From NCBI GenBank assembly GCA_019119265.1, contig DWXI01000080.1:1-39677 (forward strand): 39,677 bases of DNA. Reading direction: 5' to 3'. This stretch comes from Candidatus Mediterraneibacter intestinigallinarum. Its GTDB lineage: Bacteria > Bacillota > Clostridia > Lachnospirales > Lachnospiraceae. The first letter of the stretch is position 1. Every line of letters begins with the position of its first letter. The notes under the pieces are model-generated. The model was not told the origin of the DNA, did not search any database, and saw nothing but the letters and a program-made list of their open reading frames with translations. Position numbers and translations under genes: made by a program. Below, piece by piece: positions 8,196-15,143 of the stretch.

Positions 8196-8361
8196 AGTCG
8201 TGTTTATTGAACAGACACCGCTGTGATAGTGTAAAGACATACTGATCGAACAACGGACGCAGAAAAAGAGAAGATACTGCATAGCTTATGCGGTATCTTC
8301 TTTTTCTGCTGGATTATCCGGTCAGTACACATTTTCAGTTGCAGCGCCATCTTTCAACAAG
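8196..8361 (+). repeat. Repeat locus D: single module with deleted interior
   Basis: It starts AGTCGTGTTTATT (8196-8208) directly at the base after the pyrI stop and stays close to module C through CGGACGC. The closing stem is retained (8259-8281 with 8289-8309, with a two-base bulge and one G-T). However, everything inside it is reduced to TAGCTTA: box, apical hairpin and GGAACGC segment are gone. Compared with C, the deletion falls between copies of TGCA. The 3' flank CTGGATTATCCGGTCAG...GCCATCTTTCAACAA matches C up to about 8361; the 3' terminator-like hairpin is absent. It lies between the convergent genes pyrI and the HepT-like gene. Confidence 0.8.
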
Positions 8362-8415
8362 TAAATTATTAACATTCTATCATGGCATCATTGCCCCATC
8401 ATTTCACTCGACAAA

Positions 8416-8820
8416 TCATATTTGCGCCAATACATCTACATATTCATTCATAATATTATCACGTAATTTTATAAATTCCGGAATATATCTGTGCAAAATG
8501 CTGTTGACAAGTGTTTTCGCAGCATTCCCGTCATATATATGAGTCATATCATTTCTCGCTTTTAACATGTCAAGCCAGATATCTTCATCTATAAAGTCAT
8601 ATACCTCATATGCCGCTTTTAATATTTCTCTCGGCGAACCTGAACCAGCCGCACTCTTTCCTTCATACCGAAGCAATTCTTTCAACACTTTCCAGCTAAG
8701 TTCGAATTGAATAAAAAATTTATCAATAATTCCGCTTATGATAAATTCATTTTCAAGGTTCTCGCTATCCGCTTTTCGCAAAATCTCAAGATTAGAAACA
8801 TAATTGTCAAACTTTTTCAT
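8416..8820 (-). CDS. HI0074-family / HepT-like HEPN protein (nucleotidyltransferase partner)
   Basis: This 134-residue all-helical protein matches the HI0074 'nucleotidyltransferase substrate-binding' family: IIDKFFIQFELSWKVLKELL, then SPREILKAAYEVYDFIDEDIWLDMLKARNDMTHIYD. The last segment holds R89-X4-H94-X-Y96, the RX4HXY motif of HEPN toxins such as HepT, whose tyrosine is modified by the cognate MntA. The upstream nucleotidyltransferase gene overlaps it by 14 bases, so the two are translationally coupled. It is most likely a toxin-like partner controlled by AMPylation (inference); an RNase activity is not proven by the motif. D's 3' remnant ends about 55 bases beyond its stop. Confidence 0.85.
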   Translation of the reverse strand: MKKFDNYVSNLEILRKADSENLENEFIISGIIDKFFIQFELSWKVLKELLRYEGKSAAGSGSPREILKAAYEVYDFIDEDIWLDMLKARNDMTHIYDGNAAKTLVNSILHRYIPEFIKLRDNIMNEYVDVLAQI

Positions 8821-9109
8821 ACAGGATCACTCCTTCTTTCTCGATGGCTTCCAGGAACTTACCCGGAACTGTTTTCTCCAGATCCACAATATCAAAATTC
8901 AAAAGTGTTGATGTAGTATCTTTGACATCAAGTATAAAATCCGTAACTCTTCCGCCTTGAACCGCCAGATCTATATCACTGGCTCTCTGATAATCTCCGC
9001 GTGCTCTCGAACCGAACAAGATCACTTTTTTCACTTCATACTCTTCCGCTATCCTTTTAATCTCTTCCAGGACAATCGGTTTGATCCCGGTTCTTTCCAT
9101 CTTATCCAT
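8807..9109 (-). CDS. MntA-like minimal nucleotidyltransferase
   Basis: This 100-residue protein has the minimal nucleotidyltransferase fold. GSRARGDYQRASDID gives the G33-S34-X10-D45-X-D47 signature of metal-binding residues, and a third acidic residue is likely in FDIVDLE (73-78). In characterised MntA-HepT pairs such proteins transfer AMP units to the HEPN toxin. The start at 9109 has a weak GAAGGCGAG upstream; the ATG at 9100 is an alternative. Gene order (NTase first, HEPN second, overlapping) is the common arrangement. The short upstream gap ends at the DAHP synthase stop. Confidence 0.87.
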   Translation of the reverse strand: MDKMERTGIKPIVLEEIKRIAEEYEVKKVILFGSRARGDYQRASDIDLAVQGGRVTDFILDVKDTTSTLLNFDIVDLEKTVPGKFLEAIEKEGVILYEKV

Positions 9110-9179
9110 ATTCTCGCCTTCTCGCCTCAGATTTTCACAACAGTTATTTTGTTTATAATGCCCATAACAAGGTTATTCC

Positions 9180-10211
9180 TTAACACTCCTCCGCAATCTT
9201 ATAAATCAGCCGCTCTGTATCTGCCCATCCCAGGCACGGGTCTGTGATCGATTTTCCGTACACTCTGTTCTCGTCGATCTTCTGACATCCTTCTTCCAGA
9301 TAACTCTCGACCATGACTCCTTTGACCAGTTTTTTAAGCTCCGGGTTATAATTCCTGCTGTGGAGCACTTCGCTGACTATACGGATCTGCTCGCGGAACT
9401 GTTTATTGGAATTTGAATGGTTTGCATCCACAATAGCAGCCGGATTTTTCAGATTTCTCTGCTGATATGCGTCAAGAAGACGCACCAGATCCTCATAGTG
9501 ATAGTTAGGGATACAGGTTCCGTATTTGTCCACGCCGCCTCTTAAGATCACATGAGCAAGGTCATTTCCATTTGTCGTCACATCCATTCCACGGTAAATA
9601 AATGTATGTGAACTCTGTGCAGCCACAACAGAATTTAGCATTACGGAGAAATCACCGCTTGTAGGATTTTTCATTCCCACCGGAATGTCCATGCCGCTTG
9701 CTGTCAGGCGGTGCTGCTGGTTCTCCACTGAACGGGCTCCGATTGCTTCATAAGAGAGGATATCATCAAGATAGCTTCTGTTCTCCGGATAGAGCATTTC
9801 GTCCGCCGCCGTCAGGCCGCTCTCTTCGATCGCCCGGGTGTGCATTTTCCGGATAGCGATAATTCCTGCCAGAAGATCCGGCGCCTGATCAGGCTCCGGC
9901 TGATGGAGCATTCCTTTGTACCCTTCTCCCGTTGTACGGGGTTTGTTTGTATAGATCCTGGGGATGATCATGAGCCTGTCGGAAACCTTCTCATTCACTT
10001 CCGCCAGACGGTTTACATACTCGCAGACGGAATCTTCATTATCCGCCGAGCACGGTCCTACGATCACTACGAATTTATCTGATTTTCCCGTAAAGATCGC
10101 TCTGATCTCACGGTCTCTTTTTTCTTTGATCTTCACGATATTATCTGAGAGCGGATATTCTGCTTTCAGGTCTGCCGGCAGGGGCAGTTCTGCGTTTATC
10201 TTCATTCCCAT
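9180..10211 (-). CDS. aroF: 3-deoxy-7-phosphoheptulonate synthase, AroFGH type
   Basis: This 343-residue class I DAHP synthase joins phosphoenolpyruvate and erythrose 4-phosphate to start the shikimate pathway. It has VVIVGPCSADN, PRTTGEGYKG, IGARSVENQQHRLTASG, PVGMKNPTSGD and VDANHSNSNKQ, all conserved PEP, metal and substrate segments of the E. coli AroF/G/H group. No ACT or chorismate mutase fusion is present. GGAG lies nine bases before the ATG at 10211. Only about 27 bases separate the start from the 3' end of RNase P RNA on the same strand, with no visible terminator between them. The isozyme letter is nominal. Confidence 0.94.
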   Translation of the reverse strand: MGMKINAELPLPADLKAEYPLSDNIVKIKEKRDREIRAIFTGKSDKFVVIVGPCSADNEDSVCEYVNRLAEVNEKVSDRLMIIPRIYTNKPRTTGEGYKGMLHQPEPDQAPDLLAGIIAIRKMHTRAIEESGLTAADEMLYPENRSYLDDILSYEAIGARSVENQQHRLTASGMDIPVGMKNPTSGDFSVMLNSVVAAQSSHTFIYRGMDVTTNGNDLAHVILRGGVDKYGTCIPNYHYEDLVRLLDAYQQRNLKNPAAIVDANHSNSNKQFREQIRIVSEVLHSRNYNPELKKLVKGVMVESYLEEGCQKIDENRVYGKSITDPCLGWADTERLIYKIAEEC

Positions 10212-10238
10212 CTTTTTTATCTCCAGTCATAAAAATAG

Positions 10239-10591
10239 TGTCAAGCAAGACGATAAGCCGGGTTATGTCTTTGGACGATCATCTGTCTAGGCGCAGCGTC
10301 GCCGCTGCGCTCGAGCGACCTACCTGAAACGTGACGGGCAGCCACATTGTTTCTATCCGGTCTTGCTTCGGATGGGGTTTACATGTGCCCCTGCTGTTAC
10401 CAGCAGGGCGGTAGTCTCTTACACTGCCTTTCCACCCTTACCGGGGAGATCCCGGCGGTTTATTTCTGTTGCACTGGCCTTGGAGTCGCCTCCACCGGAC
10501 GTTATCCGGCATCCTGCCCTGTGAAGCCCGGACTTTCCTCGTCTGCAGCCTTTCGGCTCCTGCATCCGCGATCGTCTGTCTTACTTGACAC
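10239..10591 (-). ncRNA. rnpB: RNase P RNA, bacterial class A
   Basis: Read on the minus strand, the RNA has the universal 5' core GAGGAAAGTCCGGGCT, then CACAGGGCAGG, GGGTGGAAAGGCAGTG, the 3' core CAGGTAGGTCGC, and a closing ATAACCCGGCTTATCG. The ends pair as an extended P1 helix (GTCAAGTAAGAC with GTCTTGCTTGAC, one G-U). The length of about 353 nt fits the family. Its catalytic role is 5' maturation of tRNA. Ends are set from helix P1 and the promoter position, so they may be off by a few bases. Confidence 0.95.
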
Positions 10592-10599
10592 AGTTACTG

Positions 10600-10628
10600 A
10601 TTATACTATTTTCAAACACCTTCGTCAA
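10600..10628 (-). promoter_or_regulatory. Strong sigma-A promoter for rnpB, overlapping the rnhA 3' end
   Basis: TTGACG (10623-10628), a 17-base spacer and a perfect TATAAT (10600-10605) lie about eight bases before the RNA's 5' end. The -35 box and most of the spacer are inside the rnhA coding sequence, whose stop is at 10612-10614. Confidence 0.88.
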
Positions 10629-11085
10629 CAATAAGCTCTGTTCCATCAGCCGCTGTTGTGGCAAGTTCGTCGCACCTCTCATTCTGAGGATGACCGTCAT
10701 GGCCTTTCACCCAATGAAACGTCACGCTGTGCCTCGATTTTGCATCCAGAAGCCGTTTCCAGAGATCCACATTCTTAACGGGCTCGTTTTTTCCTCTCTT
10801 CCATCCTTTTTTTATCCATCCGTCCACCCAGTGTTGATTAAAAGCGTTTACGACATACTGGGAATCCGAATAAACCTCTACCGTACACGGCCGGTTCAGG
10901 GCTTCAAGACCTGCGATCACAGCCATCAGCTCCATACGGTTGTTGGTGGTGCGGACATAGCCCTGAGATATTTCTTTTACGTGCAGTTCTCCTTTTGTGT
11001 CAACATACTCGAGCACACTGCCATAACCTCCGGGACCGTCCGGATTTCCCCTGGCCGCCCCGTCTGTATATATTTTTACAAACAT
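10612..11085 (-). CDS. rnhA: Ribonuclease HI
   Basis: This 157-residue enzyme cleaves RNA in RNA-DNA hybrids. The catalytic acids are in place: D8 ([16 protein letters not shown]), E52 (NNRMELMA), D74 (VYSDSQYV) and D139 (NERCDELA), with H129 in WVKGHDGH. This is the E. coli-type enzyme, including the basic protrusion [16 protein letters not shown] that contacts the hybrid. AAAGGAAG precedes the ATG. The C-terminal codons double as the -35 and spacer of the rnpB promoter. Confidence 0.96.
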   Translation of the reverse strand: MFVKIYTDGAARGNPDGPGGYGSVLEYVDTKGELHVKEISQGYVRTTNNRMELMAVIAGLEALNRPCTVEVYSDSQYVVNAFNQHWVDGWIKKGWKRGKNEPVKNVDLWKRLLDAKSRHSVTFHWVKGHDGHPQNERCDELATTAADGTELIVDEGV

Positions 11086-11117
11086 AATTTCTTCCTTTCC
11101 TGATAAAACCGGTCACT

Positions 11118-11816
11118 CTATGACTCCAGCAGGAAAGTCTGGCCCTCCTGCCCGATCTTCATGATTTTGTCTCTGTATCCTTCCGTACAGTTTTCCAGCA
11201 TCAGCCGGTCGAAAACTTCATAGTTTTCCCAAAAATGCATGGGAAATACACATTTCGTGTCCGTTCGCTTCATAAAGCAGTCAATTCCCCAGCAGTATTG
11301 TTCCCCCAGCCTCGGATCCACCGGTACAAACGCAATGTCTATCTTCTCATTCTGAAGTTTATTGATCTCAGACTGATAAGTACGGCGGATCATCTTATTA
11401 AAAACTTCTGATTCTCCTTCCCAGTGCCACCAGTTCAGGTCTCCTGCATGATAGACTGTTTTTTCTTCACTGTGGACCAGATATGCCACTCCCTGGTCAT
11501 TTGACCGCAATGTTCTCACCTGTATGCCGAATACATCGAAAGATTCATTGGGAGCCGCACATATAACATCTCCTTTATCCTCATACTCTGTCTCCTGAAT
11601 ATCCGAAGACAGAATGAAAAGAATCTCTCCGAACTTCCTGCGCAGACTAAAAATTTCTTTTCCGAAATGATCATAATGAGCATGACTTACGAATACCGCC
11701 ATTTTCTTCCTGGTATCCAATTCCGGAAACTCTCCTTTATAATAATCAAACAGGCAGTAAACCCTGTCCATCTCCAGCAGGAATCCGCTGTGCCCCATAA
11801 AAGTTACTTTCATCAT
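11118..11816 (-). CDS. Metallo-beta-lactamase-fold hydrolase
   Basis: This 232-residue protein has the MBL fold: an N-terminal strand MKVTFMGHSGFLLE, the metal motif SHAHYDHFGKE (HXHXDH), a later VYHAGDLNWWHW (the Asp and His that complete the site) and a C-terminal PMHFWENY histidine. The pattern is closest to the UlaG / UPF0173 branch, which hydrolyses small lactones or phosphodiesters. The substrate is unknown. Its ATG overlaps the stop of the MogA-like gene in an ATGA junction, so they are co-translated. rnhA follows after 32 bases. Confidence 0.82.
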   Translation of the reverse strand: MMKVTFMGHSGFLLEMDRVYCLFDYYKGEFPELDTRKKMAVFVSHAHYDHFGKEIFSLRRKFGEILFILSSDIQETEYEDKGDVICAAPNESFDVFGIQVRTLRSNDQGVAYLVHSEEKTVYHAGDLNWWHWEGESEVFNKMIRRTYQSEINKLQNEKIDIAFVPVDPRLGEQYCWGIDCFMKRTDTKCVFPMHFWENYEVFDRLMLENCTEGYRDKIMKIGQEGQTFLLES

Positions 11817-12280
11817 ATGCTGATATTCTCCACTACCTGCACAACTTCCGGCAGGATATATTCCATGTCTTCTTTCGCCGTCTTAGCGCTTTCCGGAAGA
11901 TTGATCACGAGCGTTTTATTCCGGATTCCCGCTGCCATGGATTCAAGTATTGCCTTTTTGGAATATCTCAGGTTATACGTGCGAAGAGCCTCCGGAATTC
12001 CCGGAAGAAGTCTTTCCGCCGCGTCGACCAGTGCTTCCGCCGCACAGTCCTCTTTCTGGTATCCCACTGCCCCTGTGGTAAGGATCAGTTCTACGGATCC
12101 CGAATCTGCGAGCTGGCTGATAACGGCTGTGATTACTTGTTTTTCCTGAGGAAGCACTCCTGCCGCCTTTACCTCGAATCCCACCTGTTCCAAAAGACGT
12201 TTCAATGCAGTTGCCGCAGCGCTCTCCGCCTTCGCCTTATATGCGCCTGTATCAATCGTAAATATTGCTGCTCTCATCAT
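11813..12280 (-). CDS. Divergent MogA/MoaB-like protein
   Basis: This 155-residue protein follows the MogA/MoaB fold order: MRAAIFTIDTGAY, VLPQEKQVITAVISQL, then VELILTTGAVGYQKEDCAAEAL, PGIPEALR and NKTLVINLPESAKTAKEDMEYILP. In active molybdopterin adenylyltransferases the central motif is TTGGTG followed by an R/K-D-x-T-P-E segment and the later loop is NLPGSP. Here they read TTGAVG...EDCAAEA and NLPESA. Binding of molybdopterin or nucleotide is therefore uncertain, and no other molybdenum cofactor gene is in the window. AAGGGG seven bases upstream supports the start. Confidence 0.7.
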   Translation of the reverse strand: MMRAAIFTIDTGAYKAKAESAAATALKRLLEQVGFEVKAAGVLPQEKQVITAVISQLADSGSVELILTTGAVGYQKEDCAAEALVDAAERLLPGIPEALRTYNLRYSKKAILESMAAGIRNKTLVINLPESAKTAKEDMEYILPEVVQVVENISI

Positions 12281-12354
12281 ATGTATGCCCCTTTCTTTTA
12301 TTTATCTTCCCCGACTGTTTCTTTCCCTTTTTCTGATGTCACTCTTCTTTTTTC

Positions 12355-13653
12355 TTATTCTCCGAGTATTCTCTCTGCAATTCTGTTTGCATTAACATAG
12401 ATATTTTCCGGAGTGTTCCCGATTCGGAATATGCCATCCTGATATAATATTTTCCCATTGACCATTGTCATTTTTATGTTCTGCTTACTACCGCTGTAAA
12501 CGATATTTTTCTCAATATTATGGAGAGGCTGCATGTTCGGCTGTGTCAGATCGATCATAATCAGATCCGCTCTCTTGCCTGGTGCTATAACGTCGCAGTC
12601 TTCCAGCCCCATGGCGTGAGCCCCGTTTACTGTAGACATCCTGAGAACATCCATCGCCGGAACCGCCTCCGGATCGTCACAAAGCACCTTCTGCAGCCCT
12701 GTCACAAGAAACATCTCTCTGAACATATCCAGACAGTTGTTGCTCGCCGGTCCGTCTGTTCCAATGGCAACCGGAATCTCCAGATCAAGATATCGTTTCA
12801 CCGGCGCAATACCGCTTGCCAGTTTCAGATTGGACGCCGGATTTGTGACGACAAAAATTCCCCGCTTCTTTATGATCTCATAATCAGATTCGTCCATGTG
12901 GACTCCGTGAAAGAGAACTCCTCCGTGACGGAAAAGCCCCAGAGAGTCCATATAGGCCACCGGTGACATTCCCGAGCGCTCCCTGCACTCCTCCACCTCT
13001 TTCTTTGTCTCAGAACAGTGTACGCAGACAGGAGCCTGATGCCTGTCCGCTGTTTCAGCCAGACTTTCCATCAATTCCCGGCTTGTCGTATATTCCGCAT
13101 GAAATCCCATCCGGTAGGACACAAGACTGTTCCTGTCTTTATTATATTTCAGATAGTCATTCTCCACATCCTCTGCAGTGCCGCCGAAATTATTGATATC
13201 CCCGCACAGCACCATGCGGAATCCCATCTCCTCAGATGCTCTTGCCGTCTCGTGTTTCAGTTTGTACATATCAAATGAAGCGGTGATTCCGCTGGTCAGA
13301 TATTCCATAACAGCAAGTTTTGTCAGCCAGTAGATATCATCTTCCGTAAGCTTTCCCTCAGCAGGAAAGACTTTGTCAAACAGCCACTCCTGCAATTTCA
13401 TGTCATCCGCATAAGAACGCAGGAATGTCATAGGCGAATGGGTATGTGCATCCTTAAATCCGGGCATGATCAGGTTGCCACAGGCATCGATCTCTTCATC
13501 CCATTTTCCGGCTTCTGATGTACTTTTTTCCGCCTCGTTCCTATAAGATCTCACCTCTGCGATCCTGCCATCCTCAAGCCGGATTTCCCCGGTGAAGATA
13601 TTTCTATTTTCTTCCATTGTCAGGATTCTGGCATTGTATATTCTTGTCCTCAT
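12355..13653 (-). CDS. mtaD: Amidohydrolase, likely 5'-methylthioadenosine/S-adenosylhomocysteine deaminase
   Basis: This protein of about 432 residues is an ATZ/TRZ-type metal-dependent amidohydrolase. It shows PGFKDAHTHSPM (metal HxH), the long SYADDMKLQEWLFDKVFPAE substrate loop, VHCSE, LFHGVHMDESD and IGTDGPASNNCLDMF (catalytic Asp). This set is typical of MTA/SAH deaminases, though close relatives act on other adenine or guanine compounds. The frame extends to 13719, but GGAG just before the tandem ATGs at 13656 and 13653 favours the latter. It is downstream of a purine nucleoside phosphorylase by about 62 bases. Together they could convert MTA to the inosine form and then cleave it (inference). 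Confidence 0.8.
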   Translation of the reverse strand: MRTRIYNARILTMEENRNIFTGEIRLEDGRIAEVRSYRNEAEKSTSEAGKWDEEIDACGNLIMPGFKDAHTHSPMTFLRSYADDMKLQEWLFDKVFPAEGKLTEDDIYWLTKLAVMEYLTSGITASFDMYKLKHETARASEEMGFRMVLCGDINNFGGTAEDVENDYLKYNKDRNSLVSYRMGFHAEYTTSRELMESLAETADRHQAPVCVHCSETKKEVEECRERSGMSPVAYMDSLGLFRHGGVLFHGVHMDESDYEIIKKRGIFVVTNPASNLKLASGIAPVKRYLDLEIPVAIGTDGPASNNCLDMFREMFLVTGLQKVLCDDPEAVPAMDVLRMSTVNGAHAMGLEDCDVIAPGKRADLIMIDLTQPNMQPLHNIEKNIVYSGSKQNIKMTMVNGKILYQDGIFRIGNTPENIYVNANRIAERILGE

Positions 13654-13715
13654 CATTGTCTCCTTACCCATCTTTTCCAACAAGTTCTGTCGGCATCCGT
13701 AATTACAATATACTT

Positions 13716-14537
13716 TCACATTTTCTCAATGCTTTTCGTCACAAGACGTTCAAATTCCTCTGATCTCTGGTCCGCTACGCTCTGCACATCCAGATGACTC
13801 AGCTCCTCCTCCGAAAGTCCGCTTGCCATATTTGAAATGCACGAGATACCGCACACACGGATTCCGGCATGCCGGGCGGCGATTGCCTCACATGCGGTAC
13901 TCATTCCCACTGCGTCAGCTCCCAGTACGCGGTACATGCGTATCTCCGCAGGGCTCTCAAAATTCGGCCCCGTCGTCTGAACATAGACACCGCTTTGCAG
14001 GGAAATTCCTTCTTTCGCTGCCGTTGTCTGAATCAAGTTCATCAGTTCCTCATCATAGATATGGGTCATATCAGGAAAACGTTCGCCTAGTTCAGATACA
14101 TTTTCTCCGATCAGAGGAGACGGCACGAAACTGGAAATCTGATCTGTGATCATCATAAAATCGCCCACGTGGAACTCCCCGTTTATACCTCCGGCCGCAT
14201 TGGTCAGGAAAAGAATCTCTATCCCCATCCGCTTCATCAGTCTCGTCGGAAGCACTACATCTTCCATCTCATATCCTTCATAATAATGTACCCGGCCTTT
14301 CATTGCAACCACCGGCACATTTCCAATATATCCCAGCAGGAACTTTCCGTCATGCCCCTGCACGGTGGAGACCGGGAAGTCCGGAATATCTCCGTACGGG
14401 ATTTCCATTTCCACTTTCATATTCTTCGCGTATCCACCCAATCCTGAACCCAGAATCAGCCCCACTCTGGGAACAAAATCAGTCACTGACCTGTAATATT
14501 CATAACATTTTTCAAGTTTCTCATACTGTCTGCTCAT
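13716..14537 (-). CDS. punA: Purine nucleoside phosphorylase, trimeric (PunA) type
   Basis: This 273-residue enzyme splits purine ribonucleosides with phosphate to base and ribose 1-phosphate. It carries LILGSGLGGYAK (phosphate loop), GRVHYYEGY, LTNAAGGIN and SCISNMASGLSEEEL, all typical of the trimeric hypoxanthine/guanine-type PNP and its MTA-phosphorylase relatives. The open frame reaches 14573, but GGAGG six bases before the ATG at 14537 sets the start (MSRQYEKLEK). Repeat locus B begins about 78 bases upstream of this gene's 5' end. Confidence 0.93.
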   Translation of the reverse strand: MSRQYEKLEKCYEYYRSVTDFVPRVGLILGSGLGGYAKNMKVEMEIPYGDIPDFPVSTVQGHDGKFLLGYIGNVPVVAMKGRVHYYEGYEMEDVVLPTRLMKRMGIEILFLTNAAGGINGEFHVGDFMMITDQISSFVPSPLIGENVSELGERFPDMTHIYDEELMNLIQTTAAKEGISLQSGVYVQTTGPNFESPAEIRMYRVLGADAVGMSTACEAIAARHAGIRVCGISCISNMASGLSEEELSHLDVQSVADQRSEEFERLVTKSIEKM

Positions 14538-14614
14538 AGAACGCCTCCTTTGTGCCTTCCCTTCATGTCTCAAATGCTATTATAACCTCTAAAACCGGAG
14601 TTGTCGAGATAACT

Positions 14615-15139
14615 AGCCGTGTTTGTTATATAGATCTTCTGCTGAAAATAAAAAAGGGATCTTATTTGAATTGCGGACGCTAAGAGAAGCGGATACTATA
14701 ACGCCATGCCGGCCCGCTTCTCCTGCTTCTGTTTATCCATAGTGTAATCTATAAACAAAACTTTATAAAAACGGGAAGAGAGTGGAACTTTATCGATATA
14801 GCGCCACTTTCTTCCTGTTTCTATGAGTATTTGTTCAGAGATTTTTGTGATGGCCGGAGTGAAAAAAATGTTCAGACTGGATGAGACAGCAGGAAAAAGG
14901 GGAACTGCATGAGCCATGCATCAAGGCAGGAGCGTTCTGAAAAGCATTTGTTCTGGATGTTAGGCGCAAGGGAATGGGAGTTCCACTGGACGAGCATTCC
15001 CTTGCGTCGTTACATCCATTCAAATCTTTGAGGTAAAGCGGGCCGGCATGGCGACGCAGTTCCCCTTTTTTCTGTGTCAGCCACTCTATCTGATATTCTT
15101 TATTCAAAACATCAAATAAACTCTGTAACAAACACGAAT
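14615..15139. repeat. Repeat locus B: head-to-head dimer with interior deletion in the left module
   Basis: The ends are AGCCGTGTTTGTT (14615-14627, two changes from consensus) and AACAAACACGAAT (15127-15139). The right module (minus strand) is intact. Its closing stem is 15056-15074 with 14890-14908 (19 bp, one G-T), and its apical hairpin has a perfect 12-bp stem CGCAAGGGAATG (14965-14976) with 14995-15006 and loop TCGTCCAGTGGAACTC on the minus strand. The left module keeps its boundary, CGGACGC, GAGAAGCGGATACTATA and GCCGGCCCGCTT, then jumps to the far side of the closing stem. Compared with A this deletes roughly 130-140 bases between CCGCTT repeats. The right end is four bases from the spoIVA stop. 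The left end faces the 5' side of punA. Confidence 0.87.
14766..14815. terminator. Shared 3' hairpin of locus B
   Basis: GGAAGAGAGTGG (14774-14785) pairs with CCACTTTCTTCC (14804-14815), 12 bp with one G-T. On the minus strand it is followed by GTTTTTATA, like an intrinsic terminator for transcripts arriving from spoIVA through the right module. The loop retains ATCGATAAAGT (minus strand), as at locus A. Confidence 0.6.
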
Positions 15140-15143
15140 CCCC

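Noticed and set aside
10347-10634. A 95-codon open frame on the plus strand
   Set aside because: It lies antisense to RNase P RNA, whose conserved cores explain the sequence.
14696-15131. Open frames of up to about 100 codons inside repeat locus B
   Set aside because: They are translations of the repeat arms. Equivalent frames are broken or absent in loci A and C.
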